Numbered from the stretch's first letter, positions 51,214 through 60,173 are shown. The stretch is DNA of 64,000 nucleotides from Variovorax sp037204085 (GCF_037204085.1 NZ_JBBCBW010000022.1:36995-100994); one strand, 5' to 3'. The notes: generated by a model from the sequence alone, not told the origin. A program made the numbers and translations.

Positions 51214-53022
51214 ATGACCGACGACGACTTCCTCCTGGACGAGAGCCAGATCGCCCCGCCCCGCACGGTGCGCATCGACTTCGACGATGGCTCCTTCGCG
51301 CTGCGTTCGCCGATGGCGCTCAAGCCCTATGCGCGCTGCATCGGCGAATGGATCGAGCGCTGGGCGCGCGAAACGCCCGATGCGCTGGCCTTTGCGGAAC
51401 GCGACGAGAGCGGCGAAGGCTGGCGCAGGCTCGACTACCGCGCGCTGCGCAAAGCCGTGGGTGCGGTGGCGCAGGCCCTGCTCGACCTGAAGCTGCCGGC
51501 GGGCAAGCCCATCGCCATCCTCTCGGACAACGCGATCGACCATGTGGTGCTGATGCTCGCGACGATGCACATCGGCCGCACGGCATGCTCGCTGTCGAGT
51601 GCCTATTCGCGCATGGCGAAAGATCCATCGCGGCTGCACGGCATGCTGCAGGCGCTGAAACCGGCATTGATTTATGCATCGGATGCCAAGGTGTACGGCG
51701 GTGCGCTCGCGGGCTGCGGCGTGGAGGCGGTGGCGGTGTTCAGCCGCAATGCCGGCGCATACGACGGCGCCCTGCCCTTTGCGCAGCTGCTCGAGGCCAG
51801 CGAAACACCGGCCGTGATGCAGGCCTACGAAGCCGTGCTGCCCGACACCCACGCCAAGTACCTGCTGACCTCGGGCTCCACCGGCAAGCCCAAGGTGGTG
51901 ATCAACACGCACCGCATGCTGTGCGCCAACCAGCAGATGATGGCGCAGACCTGGCGCTTTCTCACGCAGGAAAAACCGGTGCTGGTCGACTGGCTGCCCT
52001 GGAGCCACACCTTCGGCGCCAACCACAACCTGAACATGGTACTCTGCCACGGCGGCGCGCTCTACATCGACGAGGGCCGGCCCGCACCAGGGCTCATCGA
52101 GAAGACGGTGCGCAACCTGCGCGAGGTGAAGCCCACGCTGCTGTTCAACGTGCCGCGCGGCTTCGACATGCTGCTGCCTTTTCTCGAAGCCGACGATGCG
52201 CTCGCGGCCGAGGTGTTCTCGCGGCTGCGACTGGCCTTCTATGCGGCGGCGGCGCTCGCGCCCTCGACCTGGCAGCGGCTCGAGGCGGTGGCCAAGCGCG
52301 TGCGGCCCGAGCGGCCGCTGTGGCTCACCACCTCGTGGGGAGCGACCGAGACGTCGCCCGCCATCACTTCCGCACACTGGAAGCTCGACGGCGCGGGCTG
52401 CATCGGCGCGCCGCTGCCGGGGCTGGAGCTCAAGTTCGTGCCCAATGGGCAGAAGCTCGAGATGCGCGTGAAGGGTGTGTCGGTGTTTCCGGGCTACCGC
52501 CATGCGCCGCGCGAAACGGCGGAGGCTTTCGACGAAGAGGGCTACTACCGCATCGGCGATGCGGGCTACCTGGCCGATACCGGCCGACCGGAGCGCGGCG
52601 TGGTCTTCAATGGCCGCGTGGCCGAAGACTTCAAGCTATCGAGCGGCACCTGGGTATCGGTGGGTACCCTGCGCGTCAAGCTGGTGTCGATGCTGGCGCC
52701 GCATGCGCAAGACGTGGTGCTTACCGGCCATGACGGCGACGAGATCGGCATGCTGGTGTTTGCCGCTCCCCAAGCTGCGCCGCAGGCACTGGCCGCGCGA
52801 ATCGCGGACGTGCTGCGTACCCTGCGCGATGAGGGCGCGGGATCTTCGCAGTGCCCCACGCGCGCGCTGGTGCTCACCGAGCCGCCGAGCCTCGATGCGG
52901 GCGAGATCACCGACAAGGGCTACATCAACCAGCGCGCGGTGCTCACGCGGCGTGCGGCCGACGTGGCACGGCTGCATGCCGGCGCGCACCACGACCTGCA
53001 GGTGATACGCCCGGGTCATTGA
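51214..53022 (+). CDS. feruloyl-CoA synthetase-like adenylate-forming ligase
   Basis: A 602-residue adenylate-forming acid-CoA ligase. The P-loop is LLTSGSTGKPKVVINTHRM, the adenine motif is SWGATETSPAIT, the hinge region is GRVAEDFKLSSGTWVSVG, and the C-terminal lysine is in EITDKGYINQRA. The N-terminal LKPYARCIGEWIERWARETPDALAFAER and the ANQQMMAQTW helix match the feruloyl-CoA synthetase group. It starts 2 bases after the dehydrogenase stop, so it is co-expressed. No enoyl-CoA hydratase/aldolase gene is adjacent, unlike classical ferulate loci, so the acid activated may not be ferulate. Confidence 0.88.
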   Translation: MTDDDFLLDESQIAPPRTVRIDFDDGSFALRSPMALKPYARCIGEWIERWARETPDALAFAERDESGEGWRRLDYRALRKAVGAVAQALLDLKLPAGKPIAILSDNAIDHVVLMLATMHIGRTACSLSSAYSRMAKDPSRLHGMLQALKPALIYASDAKVYGGALAGCGVEAVAVFSRNAGAYDGALPFAQLLEASETPAVMQAYEAVLPDTHAKYLLTSGSTGKPKVVINTHRMLCANQQMMAQTWRFLTQEKPVLVDWLPWSHTFGANHNLNMVLCHGGALYIDEGRPAPGLIEKTVRNLREVKPTLLFNVPRGFDMLLPFLEADDALAAEVFSRLRLAFYAAAALAPSTWQRLEAVAKRVRPERPLWLTTSWGATETSPAITSAHWKLDGAGCIGAPLPGLELKFVPNGQKLEMRVKGVSVFPGYRHAPRETAEAFDEEGYYRIGDAGYLADTGRPERGVVFNGRVAEDFKLSSGTWVSVGTLRVKLVSMLAPHAQDVVLTGHDGDEIGMLVFAAPQAAPQALAARIADVLRTLRDEGAGSSQCPTRALVLTEPPSLDAGEITDKGYINQRAVLTRRAADVARLHAGAHHDLQVIRPGH

Positions 53023-53060
53023 GAGGTCTCGAGCCGCTGCGGCACGAGCCCCGCGCCAAG

Positions 53061-54407
53061 TCAGCGGGAAACTGCCGCCGGTTTCCGGGATTGCGGCGAC
53101 GAGGAGTTTTTCTTCTTCGCGGGCTCTTCGGCGCCAAACAGCTTTTCCATCTGCTGCCCCACGCGCGCGCCGATGGCCGTGCCCACGCCCGGCAGCACCG
53201 CGGTGCCGACCGCGGCGCCGGCGAGCGCGCCGCCGGTCAGCGAGATCTCGGGATCGCTGGCGGTGCCGCCGATCTTGAGCGGCATGCCCACCACGCCGTC
53301 GACGATATCGACCGCCAGCTCGCCGTCCAGCTTGCGGTTGAAGAACCGCAGGTTGCCGCTGGCGGTGAGCACGCCCGAGCGCGCCTTGAGGTTGGTGTAG
53401 CGCAGCACGATGCCGTCCTCGGTGCCCTGGGTGTCGAGGGTGCCGGTGAGCTCGTCGAGCGGCGTGGTGCCGCTGCGGTCGGTGCCCGCGGTGAGCACCG
53501 TCTTGGCCAGGTCCAGCCCGGTGAGCGTTGCGGGGCGCACCGAGAAGGTGGTGCGGGTGTGCAGGCTGCGAATCAGCGCGCCCAGTTCGTCGGCCTCGGC
53601 CACCAGGCGGGAATAGCCCGACACCTTGCCCGCCACCGCGGTGCGCCGGCCGAAGGCTTGCACCAGGCCTTCGAGGTCGACCTGGCGCGGCTCGAGTTCG
53701 GCCGACAAGCGCAGCTTGGCGTCCGGCAGCGTTTCGAGCAGGGTGACGCCGTTCCACGTGCCGCCGCCCACGTCGATGCGGGTGCGCCATCGGTCCTGCG
53801 CGGCGGCGGCGCGGTCAAGGCGCAGCCGGGCGGGAGGCGAGGCGCCGGCACGTTCGAGCCGCGCCTGGCGTGGCCGCCAGTTGGCGTCGAAGCTGATTTC
53901 GCCGTCGTAGGCCAGCGCAATGTCGCGCCGGTCGATCCAGACCACGTCGCGCCAGCGCAGCTTCTCCAGCGGTACCGGCGCCAGCGTCCAGGGCGTGGGC
54001 AGCACGACGATGTTGCCGCCGTCCTTCGGCTTGGGGCCCTTGCCGCGAAATGCGCGGAACGATTCGCGCGGCAGCACCAGGCTTTCGATCTCGGCCTCGT
54101 CGACGGCGACTACCCGGCTCAGCAGCTCCCTGAGCTTGAGCTGGAGCGTGATGCGGCGCAGCGTGATCGGGCGGGGCTGGTCGGTGGAGACGTTGGAAAG
54201 CACGAGAACCGGCGACGGCAGCAGCGCCCAATGCGCGCCGCCCACCTTCAGGCCCACGCCAAAACGCTTCTCGAAGGCTTCGGAAATCCGGACCGCCACC
54301 TCTTCGTCGCTGGGCAAGCGGGTGCTCACCACCCACACCAGCACCCCGGCCCCGAGCAGCAGCGCCGCGGCAATGCCGGCAAGCCAGAGTCTGAGAGGGC
54401 GCTTCAT
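53061..54407 (-). CDS. AsmA-family envelope protein
   Basis: A 448-residue protein with one N-terminal membrane anchor (about 7-28) and a large periplasmic domain of beta-rich repeats. KVGGAHWALLPSPVLVLSNVS and LDLAKTVLTAGTDRSGTTPLDELTGTLDTQ follow the AsmA C-terminal pattern. It ends with a basic Lys/Ser-rich tail. AsmA-like proteins are linked to outer-membrane lipid transport and assembly. It is convergent with the ligase gene and divergent from a thioesterase gene. Confidence 0.88.
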   Translation of the reverse strand: MKRPLRLWLAGIAAALLLGAGVLVWVVSTRLPSDEEVAVRISEAFEKRFGVGLKVGGAHWALLPSPVLVLSNVSTDQPRPITLRRITLQLKLRELLSRVVAVDEAEIESLVLPRESFRAFRGKGPKPKDGGNIVVLPTPWTLAPVPLEKLRWRDVVWIDRRDIALAYDGEISFDANWRPRQARLERAGASPPARLRLDRAAAAQDRWRTRIDVGGGTWNGVTLLETLPDAKLRLSAELEPRQVDLEGLVQAFGRRTAVAGKVSGYSRLVAEADELGALIRSLHTRTTFSVRPATLTGLDLAKTVLTAGTDRSGTTPLDELTGTLDTQGTEDGIVLRYTNLKARSGVLTASGNLRFFNRKLDGELAVDIVDGVVGMPLKIGGTASDPEISLTGGALAGAAVGTAVLPGVGTAIGARVGQQMEKLFGAEEPAKKKNSSSPQSRKPAAVSR

Positions 54408-54491
54408 CGCAGCAAGTTAGCACGCAAAGGAGACTGCCATTGTCAGCCGCCATCGCTATAGTTTCCAGAACATCCGTACCGGAGAAAACGA

Positions 54492-54914
54492 ATGCGCATC
54501 TGGAAGAAAGACATCTCGGTCGAAGAGCTGACCCGCAACCACATCGGCACCGCCGTTTCCACCCTGGGCATGGAGTTTCTGGAGGTGGGCGACGACTTCA
54601 TCCGCGCCCGCGTGCCGGTAGACGAGCGCACCCGCCAGCCCTACGGCATCCTGCACGGCGGGGTGTCGGTGGTGCTGGCCGAAACGCTCGGTTCGTGCGG
54701 CGCGCACTATTCGGCGCCCGAGGGCGACCGGGCCGTGGGCCTGGACATCAACGCCAACCACATCCGCTCGGCCACCAGCGGCTGGGTCACCGGCACGGCC
54801 CGGCCGGTGCACCGCGGGCGCACCACCCAGGTGTGGCAGATCGACATGACCAACGACGCCGGCGACCTGACCTGCGTCTCGCGCATCACAATGGCGGTGC
54901 TGCCGCCGCGCTAG
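54492..54914 (+). CDS. hotdog-fold thioesterase (PaaI/YdiI-like)
   Basis: A 140-residue acyl-CoA thioesterase. The active-site motif HGGVSVVLAETLGSCGAH carries the catalytic Glu and the strand 'PYGILHGG' typical of the EntH/YdiI/PaaI group. Its start MRIWKKDISVEELTRNHIGT and DINANHIRSA resemble YdiI, which hydrolyses 1,4-dihydroxy-2-naphthoyl-CoA and aryl-CoAs. CGGAGAAAACG precedes the ATG. It is a short single gene between asmA-like and permease genes. In this genome a role in salvaging CoA from aromatic CoA esters is plausible but inferred. Confidence 0.9.
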   Translation: MRIWKKDISVEELTRNHIGTAVSTLGMEFLEVGDDFIRARVPVDERTRQPYGILHGGVSVVLAETLGSCGAHYSAPEGDRAVGLDINANHIRSATSGWVTGTARPVHRGRTTQVWQIDMTNDAGDLTCVSRITMAVLPPR

Positions 54915-55015
54915 CGAACAAGACAGCCGCCCGGCGCGCGGGCGGCAGCAGGCCGTAAAAAAGCGGCCAGAACAAGCCCGCAAGGCACATAAGACTACCG
55001 AGGAGATAACCACTC

Positions 55016-56302
55016 ATGAGCAATCTATTCAGCTGGCGCGAAGTCGCCGCCACCGAGGGCAGCGTGGTCGCGCCCGACGAACGCCTGCCCTGGCTGCAGA
55101 CCGGCGCCATGGGCGTGCAGCACGTGATCGCGATGTTCGGCGCCACGGTGCTGGCGCCCATCCTCATGGGCTTCAACCCGAACATCGCGATTCTGATGAG
55201 CGGCATCGGCACGCTGATCTTCTTCCTGGTGACCGGCGGCAAGGTACCCAGCTACCTGGGCTCGAGCTTTGCCTTCATCGGCGTGGTCATCGCGGCCACC
55301 GGCTATGCGGGCAAGGGGCCTAACGCGAACATTGCGGTGGCGCTGGGCGGCATCGTGGCCTGCGGGGTGATCTACATCCTCATCGGCGCCATCGTGCAGG
55401 CCGTGGGCACCGGGTGGATCGAGCGCTTCATGCCGCCGGTGGTTACCGGCGCGGTGGTGGCGGTGATCGGGCTCAACCTGGCGAGCGTGCCGGTCAAGAA
55501 CATGGCGGCCGGCAACTTCGACGCCTGGATGCAGGCCGTGACCTTTCTTTGCGTGGGGCTGGTGGCGGTGTTCACGCGCGGCATGCTGCAGCGCCTGCTG
55601 ATCCTGGTCGGGCTCATCCTGGCCACGGTGGTTTATGCCGCGCTCACCAACGGCATGGGCCTGGGCAAGCCGGTGGACCTGAGCGGCATTGCCAACGCGG
55701 CATGGTTCGGCCTGCCGACCTTCACCGCGCCGGTGTTCACAGCCAACGCCATGCTGCTGATCGCACCCGTGGCAATCATCCTGGTGGCAGAAAACCTCGG
55801 CCACCTGAAGGCGGTCACCGCCATGACGGGCCGCAACCTCGACCCCTACATCGGCCGCGCGTTCATCGGCGACGGCATTGCCACGGTGGTGAGCGGCGCT
55901 GCCGGCGGCACGGGCGTGACCACCTATGCCGAGAACATCGGCGTGATGGCGGCCACGCGCATCTATTCGACGGCGGTGTTCGTGGTGGCCGCGGTCATTG
56001 CGCTGGTGCTGGGCTTCAGCCCGAAGTTCGGCGCACTGATCCAGGCAATTCCGCTGCCGGTGATGGGCGGCGTGAGCATCGTGGTGTTCGGCCTCATTGC
56101 CATTGCGGGCGCCAAGATCTGGGTCGACAACCGGGTCGACTTCTCGCAGAACAAGAACCTGATCGTGGCCGCGATCACGCTGATCATCGGCACTGCCGAC
56201 TTCACCTTGAAGTTCGGCGACTTCGCTCTGGGCGGCATCGGAACCGCCACTTTCGGCGCAATCATTCTTTACGCACTGCTGGGCCGATCGCGCAACGCCT
56301 GA
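55016..56302 (+). CDS. uracil/xanthine permease family protein (NCS2)
   Basis: A 428-residue transporter of the nucleobase-ascorbate (NCS2) family with about 14 membrane segments. AENLGHLKAVTAMTGRNL and GGTGVTTYAENIGVMA carry the two substrate-contacting glutamates seen in UraA. GxxSFAFIG-type SYLGSSFAFIGVV is near the N-terminus. AGGAGATAACC precedes the ATG. The cargo is probably uracil or another pyrimidine; UraA-like sequence features outweigh those of xanthine carriers. Confidence 0.9.
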   Translation: MSNLFSWREVAATEGSVVAPDERLPWLQTGAMGVQHVIAMFGATVLAPILMGFNPNIAILMSGIGTLIFFLVTGGKVPSYLGSSFAFIGVVIAATGYAGKGPNANIAVALGGIVACGVIYILIGAIVQAVGTGWIERFMPPVVTGAVVAVIGLNLASVPVKNMAAGNFDAWMQAVTFLCVGLVAVFTRGMLQRLLILVGLILATVVYAALTNGMGLGKPVDLSGIANAAWFGLPTFTAPVFTANAMLLIAPVAIILVAENLGHLKAVTAMTGRNLDPYIGRAFIGDGIATVVSGAAGGTGVTTYAENIGVMAATRIYSTAVFVVAAVIALVLGFSPKFGALIQAIPLPVMGGVSIVVFGLIAIAGAKIWVDNRVDFSQNKNLIVAAITLIIGTADFTLKFGDFALGGIGTATFGAIILYALLGRSRNA

Positions 56303-56423
56303 GCGCTTTGAAAGTGAAACGCCGTGCAAGAAGTGTTGTTGCGGGTGATTGATGCGGGGGCCGGTCGCCGGCCCGAAGCCCGCGCCCGTTAGACTCCAAC
56401 GCTTTTCGCACCGACGTTTTCCA

Positions 56424-57200
56424 ATGGCCGATGTCTCCGCCGCGCGCACCAAGGCGGTTTTCGAATTCAAAAGCGCCACGCTGCCGCTGATTGCAGTGAT
56501 CCTCAAGACGGCCGACCTGGCCGTGCTGGCCGAGGCACTCGATGCGCAACTGGCCGACTCGCCCGATTTCTTCGAGCAGGAGCCGGTGGTCATCGATCTC
56601 TCGCAGCTCCAGCCCGACGAAGAGAGCGGCGAGGAACCCGCCGAGCTCGACTTTGCGGCGCTGCGCGGCCTCTTGGCGCGCCACCAGACGCAACCCATTG
56701 CGGTGCGCGGGGGCAATGACGCCCAGAATGCCGCGGCCCGCGCCGCCGGCCTCTCGCTGACGGCCATGCCGGTGGCGCCCGCGCCGCGCTCCCCCGCGCC
56801 GCCAGCGGCCGCGCCAGCGCCCGCCAGCGAAGCCCCGCAGATCGTTCGCGAAGTGCCGGTGCCGGCCAACGGCACCCTGGTGATCGACAAGCCGTTGCGC
56901 TCGGGCCAGCAGGTCTACGCCCGCGGCGGCGACGTGGTGGTGACCGCGGTGGTGAGCTTTGGCGCCGAAGTCATCGCCGACGGCAACGTGCACGTGTATG
57001 CACCGCTGCGAGGCAAGGCGATTGCCGGCGCCCGCGGCAATACCGAGGCGCGCATCTTCTCGACCTGCATGGAAGCGCAGCTGGTGGCCATTGCGGGCAT
57101 CTACCGCACCAACGAAGTGCCGCTGCCCGACCTGGTGCTGGGCAAGCCGGCCCAGATACGCCTCGATGGCAAAAAGCTAGTGATCGACGCGATTCCCTGA
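56424..57200 (+). CDS. minC: septum site-determining protein MinC
   Basis: A 258-residue FtsZ antagonist. The N-terminal MinC_N domain (about 10-110) is followed by a Pro/Ala-rich linker (about 125-150) and the C-terminal beta-helix domain with VPANGTLVIDKPLRSGQQVYARGGDVVV and GKAIAGARGN. The C-domain binds MinD. It leads minD and minE on the same strand, 57 bases apart, which is the normal order. Confidence 0.95.
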   Translation: MADVSAARTKAVFEFKSATLPLIAVILKTADLAVLAEALDAQLADSPDFFEQEPVVIDLSQLQPDEESGEEPAELDFAALRGLLARHQTQPIAVRGGNDAQNAAARAAGLSLTAMPVAPAPRSPAPPAAAPAPASEAPQIVREVPVPANGTLVIDKPLRSGQQVYARGGDVVVTAVVSFGAEVIADGNVHVYAPLRGKAIAGARGNTEARIFSTCMEAQLVAIAGIYRTNEVPLPDLVLGKPAQIRLDGKKLVIDAIP

Positions 57201-57257
57201 CCGGGCCGCGGCGAATCTTAAAAACCAACAACCGAATCGAAACAAGAAGGAATGGCC

Positions 57258-58073
57258 ATGGCCAAAATTGTGGTGGTGACCTCAGGCAAGGGCGGCGTCG
57301 GCAAGACCACGACGAGCGCCAGCTTTGCGTCGGGCCTCGCGCTCGCGGGCAAGAAGACGGCGGTGATCGACTTCGACGTGGGCCTGCGCAACCTCGACCT
57401 GATCATGGGCTGCGAGCGCCGCGTGGTGTACGACCTGATCAACGTGATCCAGGGCGAAGCCAACCTGAGCCAGGCGCTCATCAAGGACAAGCAGTGCGAC
57501 AACCTCTTCGTGCTGGCTGCCTCGCAGACGCGCGACAAGGAAGCCCTGACGCAAGAAGGCGTGGAAAAGGTGCTGAACGACCTGGCCGCCATGGAGTTCG
57601 ACTACATCGTGTGCGACTCGCCCGCGGGCATCGAGACCGGCGCGATGATGGCCATGCACTTTGCAGACGAAGCGCTGGTGGTGACCAACCCCGAGGTATC
57701 CTCGGTGCGCGACTCCGACCGCATCCTGGGCATGCTGAGCAGCAAGACCAAGCGGGCGAAGGAAGGCGGCGACCCCATCAAGGAGCACCTGCTGATCACC
57801 CGCTACAACCCCAACCGCGTGGCCGGCGGCCAGATGCTCTCGCTGGAAGACATCCAGGACATCCTGCGCATCAAGCTGATCGGCGTCATTCCCGAATCCG
57901 AGAGCGTGCTGCAGGCGTCCAACCAGGGCGTGCCCGCCATCCACGACAAGGACACCGACGTGGCCAAGGCCTACAGCGACGTGGTCGCGCGCTTCCTGGG
58001 CGAAGACCGCCCGATGCGCTTCGTCGACGCCGAAAAGCCGGGCTTCTTCAAGCGAATCTTTGGAGGCAAGTAG
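57258..58073 (+). CDS. minD: septum site-determining protein MinD
   Basis: A 271-residue ParA-type ATPase. The deviant Walker A GKGGVGKTTT is near residue 11, followed by VIDFDVGLRNLDLIMG and DSPAGIE, with a C-terminal amphipathic membrane-targeting helix (KPGFFKRIFGGK). Two in-frame starts exist: 57252 lies directly on the AAGGA ribosome site, while 57258 is at optimal spacing and gives the standard MAKIVVVTSGKGG. The later one is used. It shuttles MinC to the membrane for pole-to-pole oscillation. Confidence 0.97.
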   Translation: MAKIVVVTSGKGGVGKTTTSASFASGLALAGKKTAVIDFDVGLRNLDLIMGCERRVVYDLINVIQGEANLSQALIKDKQCDNLFVLAASQTRDKEALTQEGVEKVLNDLAAMEFDYIVCDSPAGIETGAMMAMHFADEALVVTNPEVSSVRDSDRILGMLSSKTKRAKEGGDPIKEHLLITRYNPNRVAGGQMLSLEDIQDILRIKLIGVIPESESVLQASNQGVPAIHDKDTDVAKAYSDVVARFLGEDRPMRFVDAEKPGFFKRIFGGK

Positions 58074-58076
58074 GCC

Positions 58077-58355
58077 ATGTCCTTTTTCTCGTTCCTGCTC
58101 GGCGAAAAGAAGAAGACGGCCAGCGTCGCCAAAGAGCGGCTGCAGATCATCCTCGCGCACGAGCGGTCCAGCCTCAGCGGCAAGAAGCGCCCCGACTACC
58201 TGCCCGACCTCCAGCGCGAGTTGATGGCGGTGATCTCCAAATACGTGAAGATCAATGCCGAGGACATCAAGGTTCACCTGGAAAAGCAGGACGACCTCGA
58301 AGTGCTCGACATCAAGATCGAACTGCCCGACGCCTCGCCCACGCCGGCGCGCTGA
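58077..58355 (+). CDS. minE: cell division topological specificity factor MinE
   Basis: A 92-residue protein that stimulates MinD ATPase and drives Min oscillation. The N-terminal SFFSFLLGEKKKTASVAKERLQ holds the amphipathic and MinD-binding helix, and the C-terminal domain reads DYLPDLQRELMAVISKY. It starts 3 bases after the minD stop. GGAGGCAAGTAGGCC provides the ribosome site within the minD end. Confidence 0.95.
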   Translation: MSFFSFLLGEKKKTASVAKERLQIILAHERSSLSGKKRPDYLPDLQRELMAVISKYVKINAEDIKVHLEKQDDLEVLDIKIELPDASPTPAR

Positions 58356-58406
58356 GCGCCCGGCAGGCGGGAGGGCGGCCCAGCCCAAACCGCCTCTGGC
58401 TTTCGG

Positions 58407-59336
58407 TCAGTCTCCACGCGCAATGAAGCGCGTCACCTGCTGGATCACCCCCTCCTCCTTGAGGATGCGGCGGTGCCCCAGCCCCTGCGTGGCCACCAGC
58501 TGCGCCCCCTTGATTGCATCGCGGTAGGCCTCCGCATCGGCGAACCGGTTCACGCGGTCGTCGCGGTCATGCACGATGAGCGTCGGCTGCACGATGCGCG
58601 GCCCGACGGCGGCCGGTTCGAGCTGCGCCATCAAGAAGCCTTCCTGTGCCTCGAACAGCCGCTGCATGGCGAGCCGCGTCTTCTCGCTCAGCCCGAAGGT
58701 GTGCGTGAAGTAGCGCGTGAATTCGCGCGCCGAAGCCGGGGGTGCCAGCAGCACCAGCCGCTCGGCGTGCAGGCCCTGCGCGGCGGCCACCCCGAGCGCG
58801 TTGGCGCCCATCGAATGCGCGACCACGGCGCGAAGGGCAAGGCCGTCTGCCACGAGCCTTGCCACCACATACGAGATGGCACGCGCGAACTGCGGCGCGT
58901 TGCTCATCATGCCGGCGCTGCGGCCATGGGCCGGCAGCTCGAGCAGCACCGGCCGCAGGCCCGCGTTGGCCACGGCCTCCGCCAGCGTCAGCATCTGGCC
59001 CGCATGACCGCCCCAGCCGTGCACCAGCAGCACGACGGGCGCGGATTCGGCGCCTGAGTCCTGCGTGGCGAGGTGATAGAGCCCGAGGTTCGCGTTCTCG
59101 AAACTCCAGGCTTCGCGCCGCCATCCTGCACCGGGCGCCTGCGCGCGGTAGAGCCACTTGAGCGGCAGCGGCGTGCCGAAGATGCGATGCGCCGCACGCA
59201 CGCCCAATGCGGGCCAAAGGCGCTCCGAAGTGGTCAGGCCGAGGCGCACTGCGCGCATCAGGCGGCTCGCGCGGTAGTAGTTCGATTGCGCAACATGCGT
59301 CGTCGCGGACGAAGAGGTGCTGCCGGTGCTTGTCAT
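58407..59336 (-). CDS. alpha/beta hydrolase
   Basis: A 309-residue serine hydrolase. The nucleophile elbow is AHSMGANALG, the oxyanion region is LLVHGWGGHAGQM, and catalytic Asp and His lie in VHDRDDRVNR and GLGHRRILKEEG. It resembles lipases or lysophospholipases of the AB_hydrolase_1 type. CAGGAGTCCATTGA precedes the ATG. It is 17 bases downstream of a 37-residue membrane protein gene on the same strand, with a shared operator upstream, so the two form an operon. Confidence 0.88.
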   Translation of the reverse strand: MTSTGSTSSSATTHVAQSNYYRASRLMRAVRLGLTTSERLWPALGVRAAHRIFGTPLPLKWLYRAQAPGAGWRREAWSFENANLGLYHLATQDSGAESAPVVLLVHGWGGHAGQMLTLAEAVANAGLRPVLLELPAHGRSAGMMSNAPQFARAISYVVARLVADGLALRAVVAHSMGANALGVAAAQGLHAERLVLLAPPASAREFTRYFTHTFGLSEKTRLAMQRLFEAQEGFLMAQLEPAAVGPRIVQPTLIVHDRDDRVNRFADAEAYRDAIKGAQLVATQGLGHRRILKEEGVIQQVTRFIARGD

Positions 59337-59353
59337 TCAATGGACTCCTGCGT

Positions 59354-59467
59354 TCAGAACCAGACCCAGTCGTCGTTGCTGCGCGGCAGGCTGCGCAACG
59401 CATCGCGGACGGTTTCGGCGCCGATGGCGCCCACATAGACAACGAGGCAGAGAGCGATGATCAGCAT
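59354..59467 (-). CDS. 37-residue single-pass membrane protein, operon partner of the hydrolase
   Basis: A small ORF of 37 codons, MLIIALCLVVYVGAIGAETV then a polar tail ending RSNDDWVWF. Residues 1-20 form one membrane segment. AAGGAG at 59475-59480 is correctly spaced (8 bases) before the ATG and directly downstream of a perfect palindrome. It is followed 17 bases later by the hydrolase gene. Function unknown. The strong ribosome site, operator and coupled neighbour argue that it is real. Confidence 0.72.
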   Translation of the reverse strand: MLIIALCLVVYVGAIGAETVRDALRSLPRSNDDWVWF

Positions 59468-59484
59468 GGTGCTGCTCCTTTTTA

Positions 59485-59500
59485 TCGCACGATTGTGCGA
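59485..59500. promoter_or_regulatory. TCGCAC-N4-GTGCGA operator upstream of the 37-residue ORF
   Basis: A perfect 6-bp inverted repeat, TCGCAC-GATT-GTGCGA, followed by AATT. It lies 5 bases upstream of the AAGGAG ribosome site and 44 bases from the TetR gene stop. A matching site precedes the TetR gene at 60158. Confidence 0.75.
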
Positions 59501-59543
59501 AATTGGTTCGAAGAAAGACGAAGGAAATGGCCCGTCCGGGGGT

Positions 59544-60146
59544 TCAGGCGCGGTAGCTGGAAAGAAGCCGCTGCCAGGTGCGCATGGCGCGGTCGGCGGC
59601 TTGTGGATCGCGCAGAAAGCGCGCGTCGTGCAGGAGGCCGATGATGAGGCCGTTGATTTCGCTGACCACCTGCCCGGCATCGGTGTCGGCGCGGAGCTCG
59701 CCGGTTTCGACCGCCTGCAGCACCGTGCGGCGCAGCGCGGCGCGCCAGCGCGTGATCTCACTGAACAGCAGGTCGCGCAGCTCGCCTTCGCGGTCGTCGT
59801 ATTCGAAAGCGCCCGCCGTGTAGATGCAGCCGGTTTCGGCCTCGATGTCGCGGGTGCGGGCAATCCAGCGGTCGACGATGTCGTTGAGCCGCGCAAGGCC
59901 CTTGGGCTTTTGCATGGCGGGCACGAACACGTCGGCAAGGAAGCGGCGGCCGTACTCTTCGATGACGGCCTTCTGCAGTGCTTCGCGCGAGCCCACGCGG
60001 GAGAACACGCCGCTCTTGGAAAGCGCCAGGCGGCTGGCCACGGCCTGCAGCGTGATGGCTTCCAGACCCTCGGTCAGGGCAACGTCCATCGCCGCACCGA
60101 TGATGGCGGTGCGGGTGAGTTCGCTTTTCTGGGTCTTGGCGTCCAT
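59544..60146 (-). CDS. TetR-family transcriptional regulator
   Basis: A 200-residue TetR regulator with an N-terminal helix-turn-helix (TRTAIIGAAMDVALTEGLEAITLQAVASRLALSKSGVFSRV) and a helical C-terminal domain ending WQRLLSSYRA. It has the same strand as the hydrolase operon, 76 bases upstream. The matching palindromes before it and before the small-protein gene suggest it represses itself and that operon. The ATG is preferred over one 54 bases upstream because the latter lies beyond the operator. Confidence 0.9.
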   Translation of the reverse strand: MDAKTQKSELTRTAIIGAAMDVALTEGLEAITLQAVASRLALSKSGVFSRVGSREALQKAVIEEYGRRFLADVFVPAMQKPKGLARLNDIVDRWIARTRDIEAETGCIYTAGAFEYDDREGELRDLLFSEITRWRAALRRTVLQAVETGELRADTDAGQVVSEINGLIIGLLHDARFLRDPQAADRAMRTWQRLLSSYRA

Positions 60147-60157
60147 GGCACCCACTT

Positions 60158-60173
60158 TAGCACATGCGTGCGA
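60158..60173. promoter_or_regulatory. TAGCAC-N4-GTGCGA operator before the TetR gene
   Basis: TAGCAC-ATGC-GTGCGA followed by AATT, 12 bases upstream of the TetR ATG. It matches the site at 59485 in both half-sites except one base and in the trailing AATT. Confidence 0.72.

Noticed and set aside
57252..58073. MinD start at 57252
   Set aside because: That ATG touches the AAGGA ribosome site. 57258 is spaced correctly and matches the standard N-terminus.
57258..58355. ParA-type plasmid or phage partition genes
   Set aside because: The gene order minC-minD-minE and the amphipathic C-terminal helix identify the Min system.
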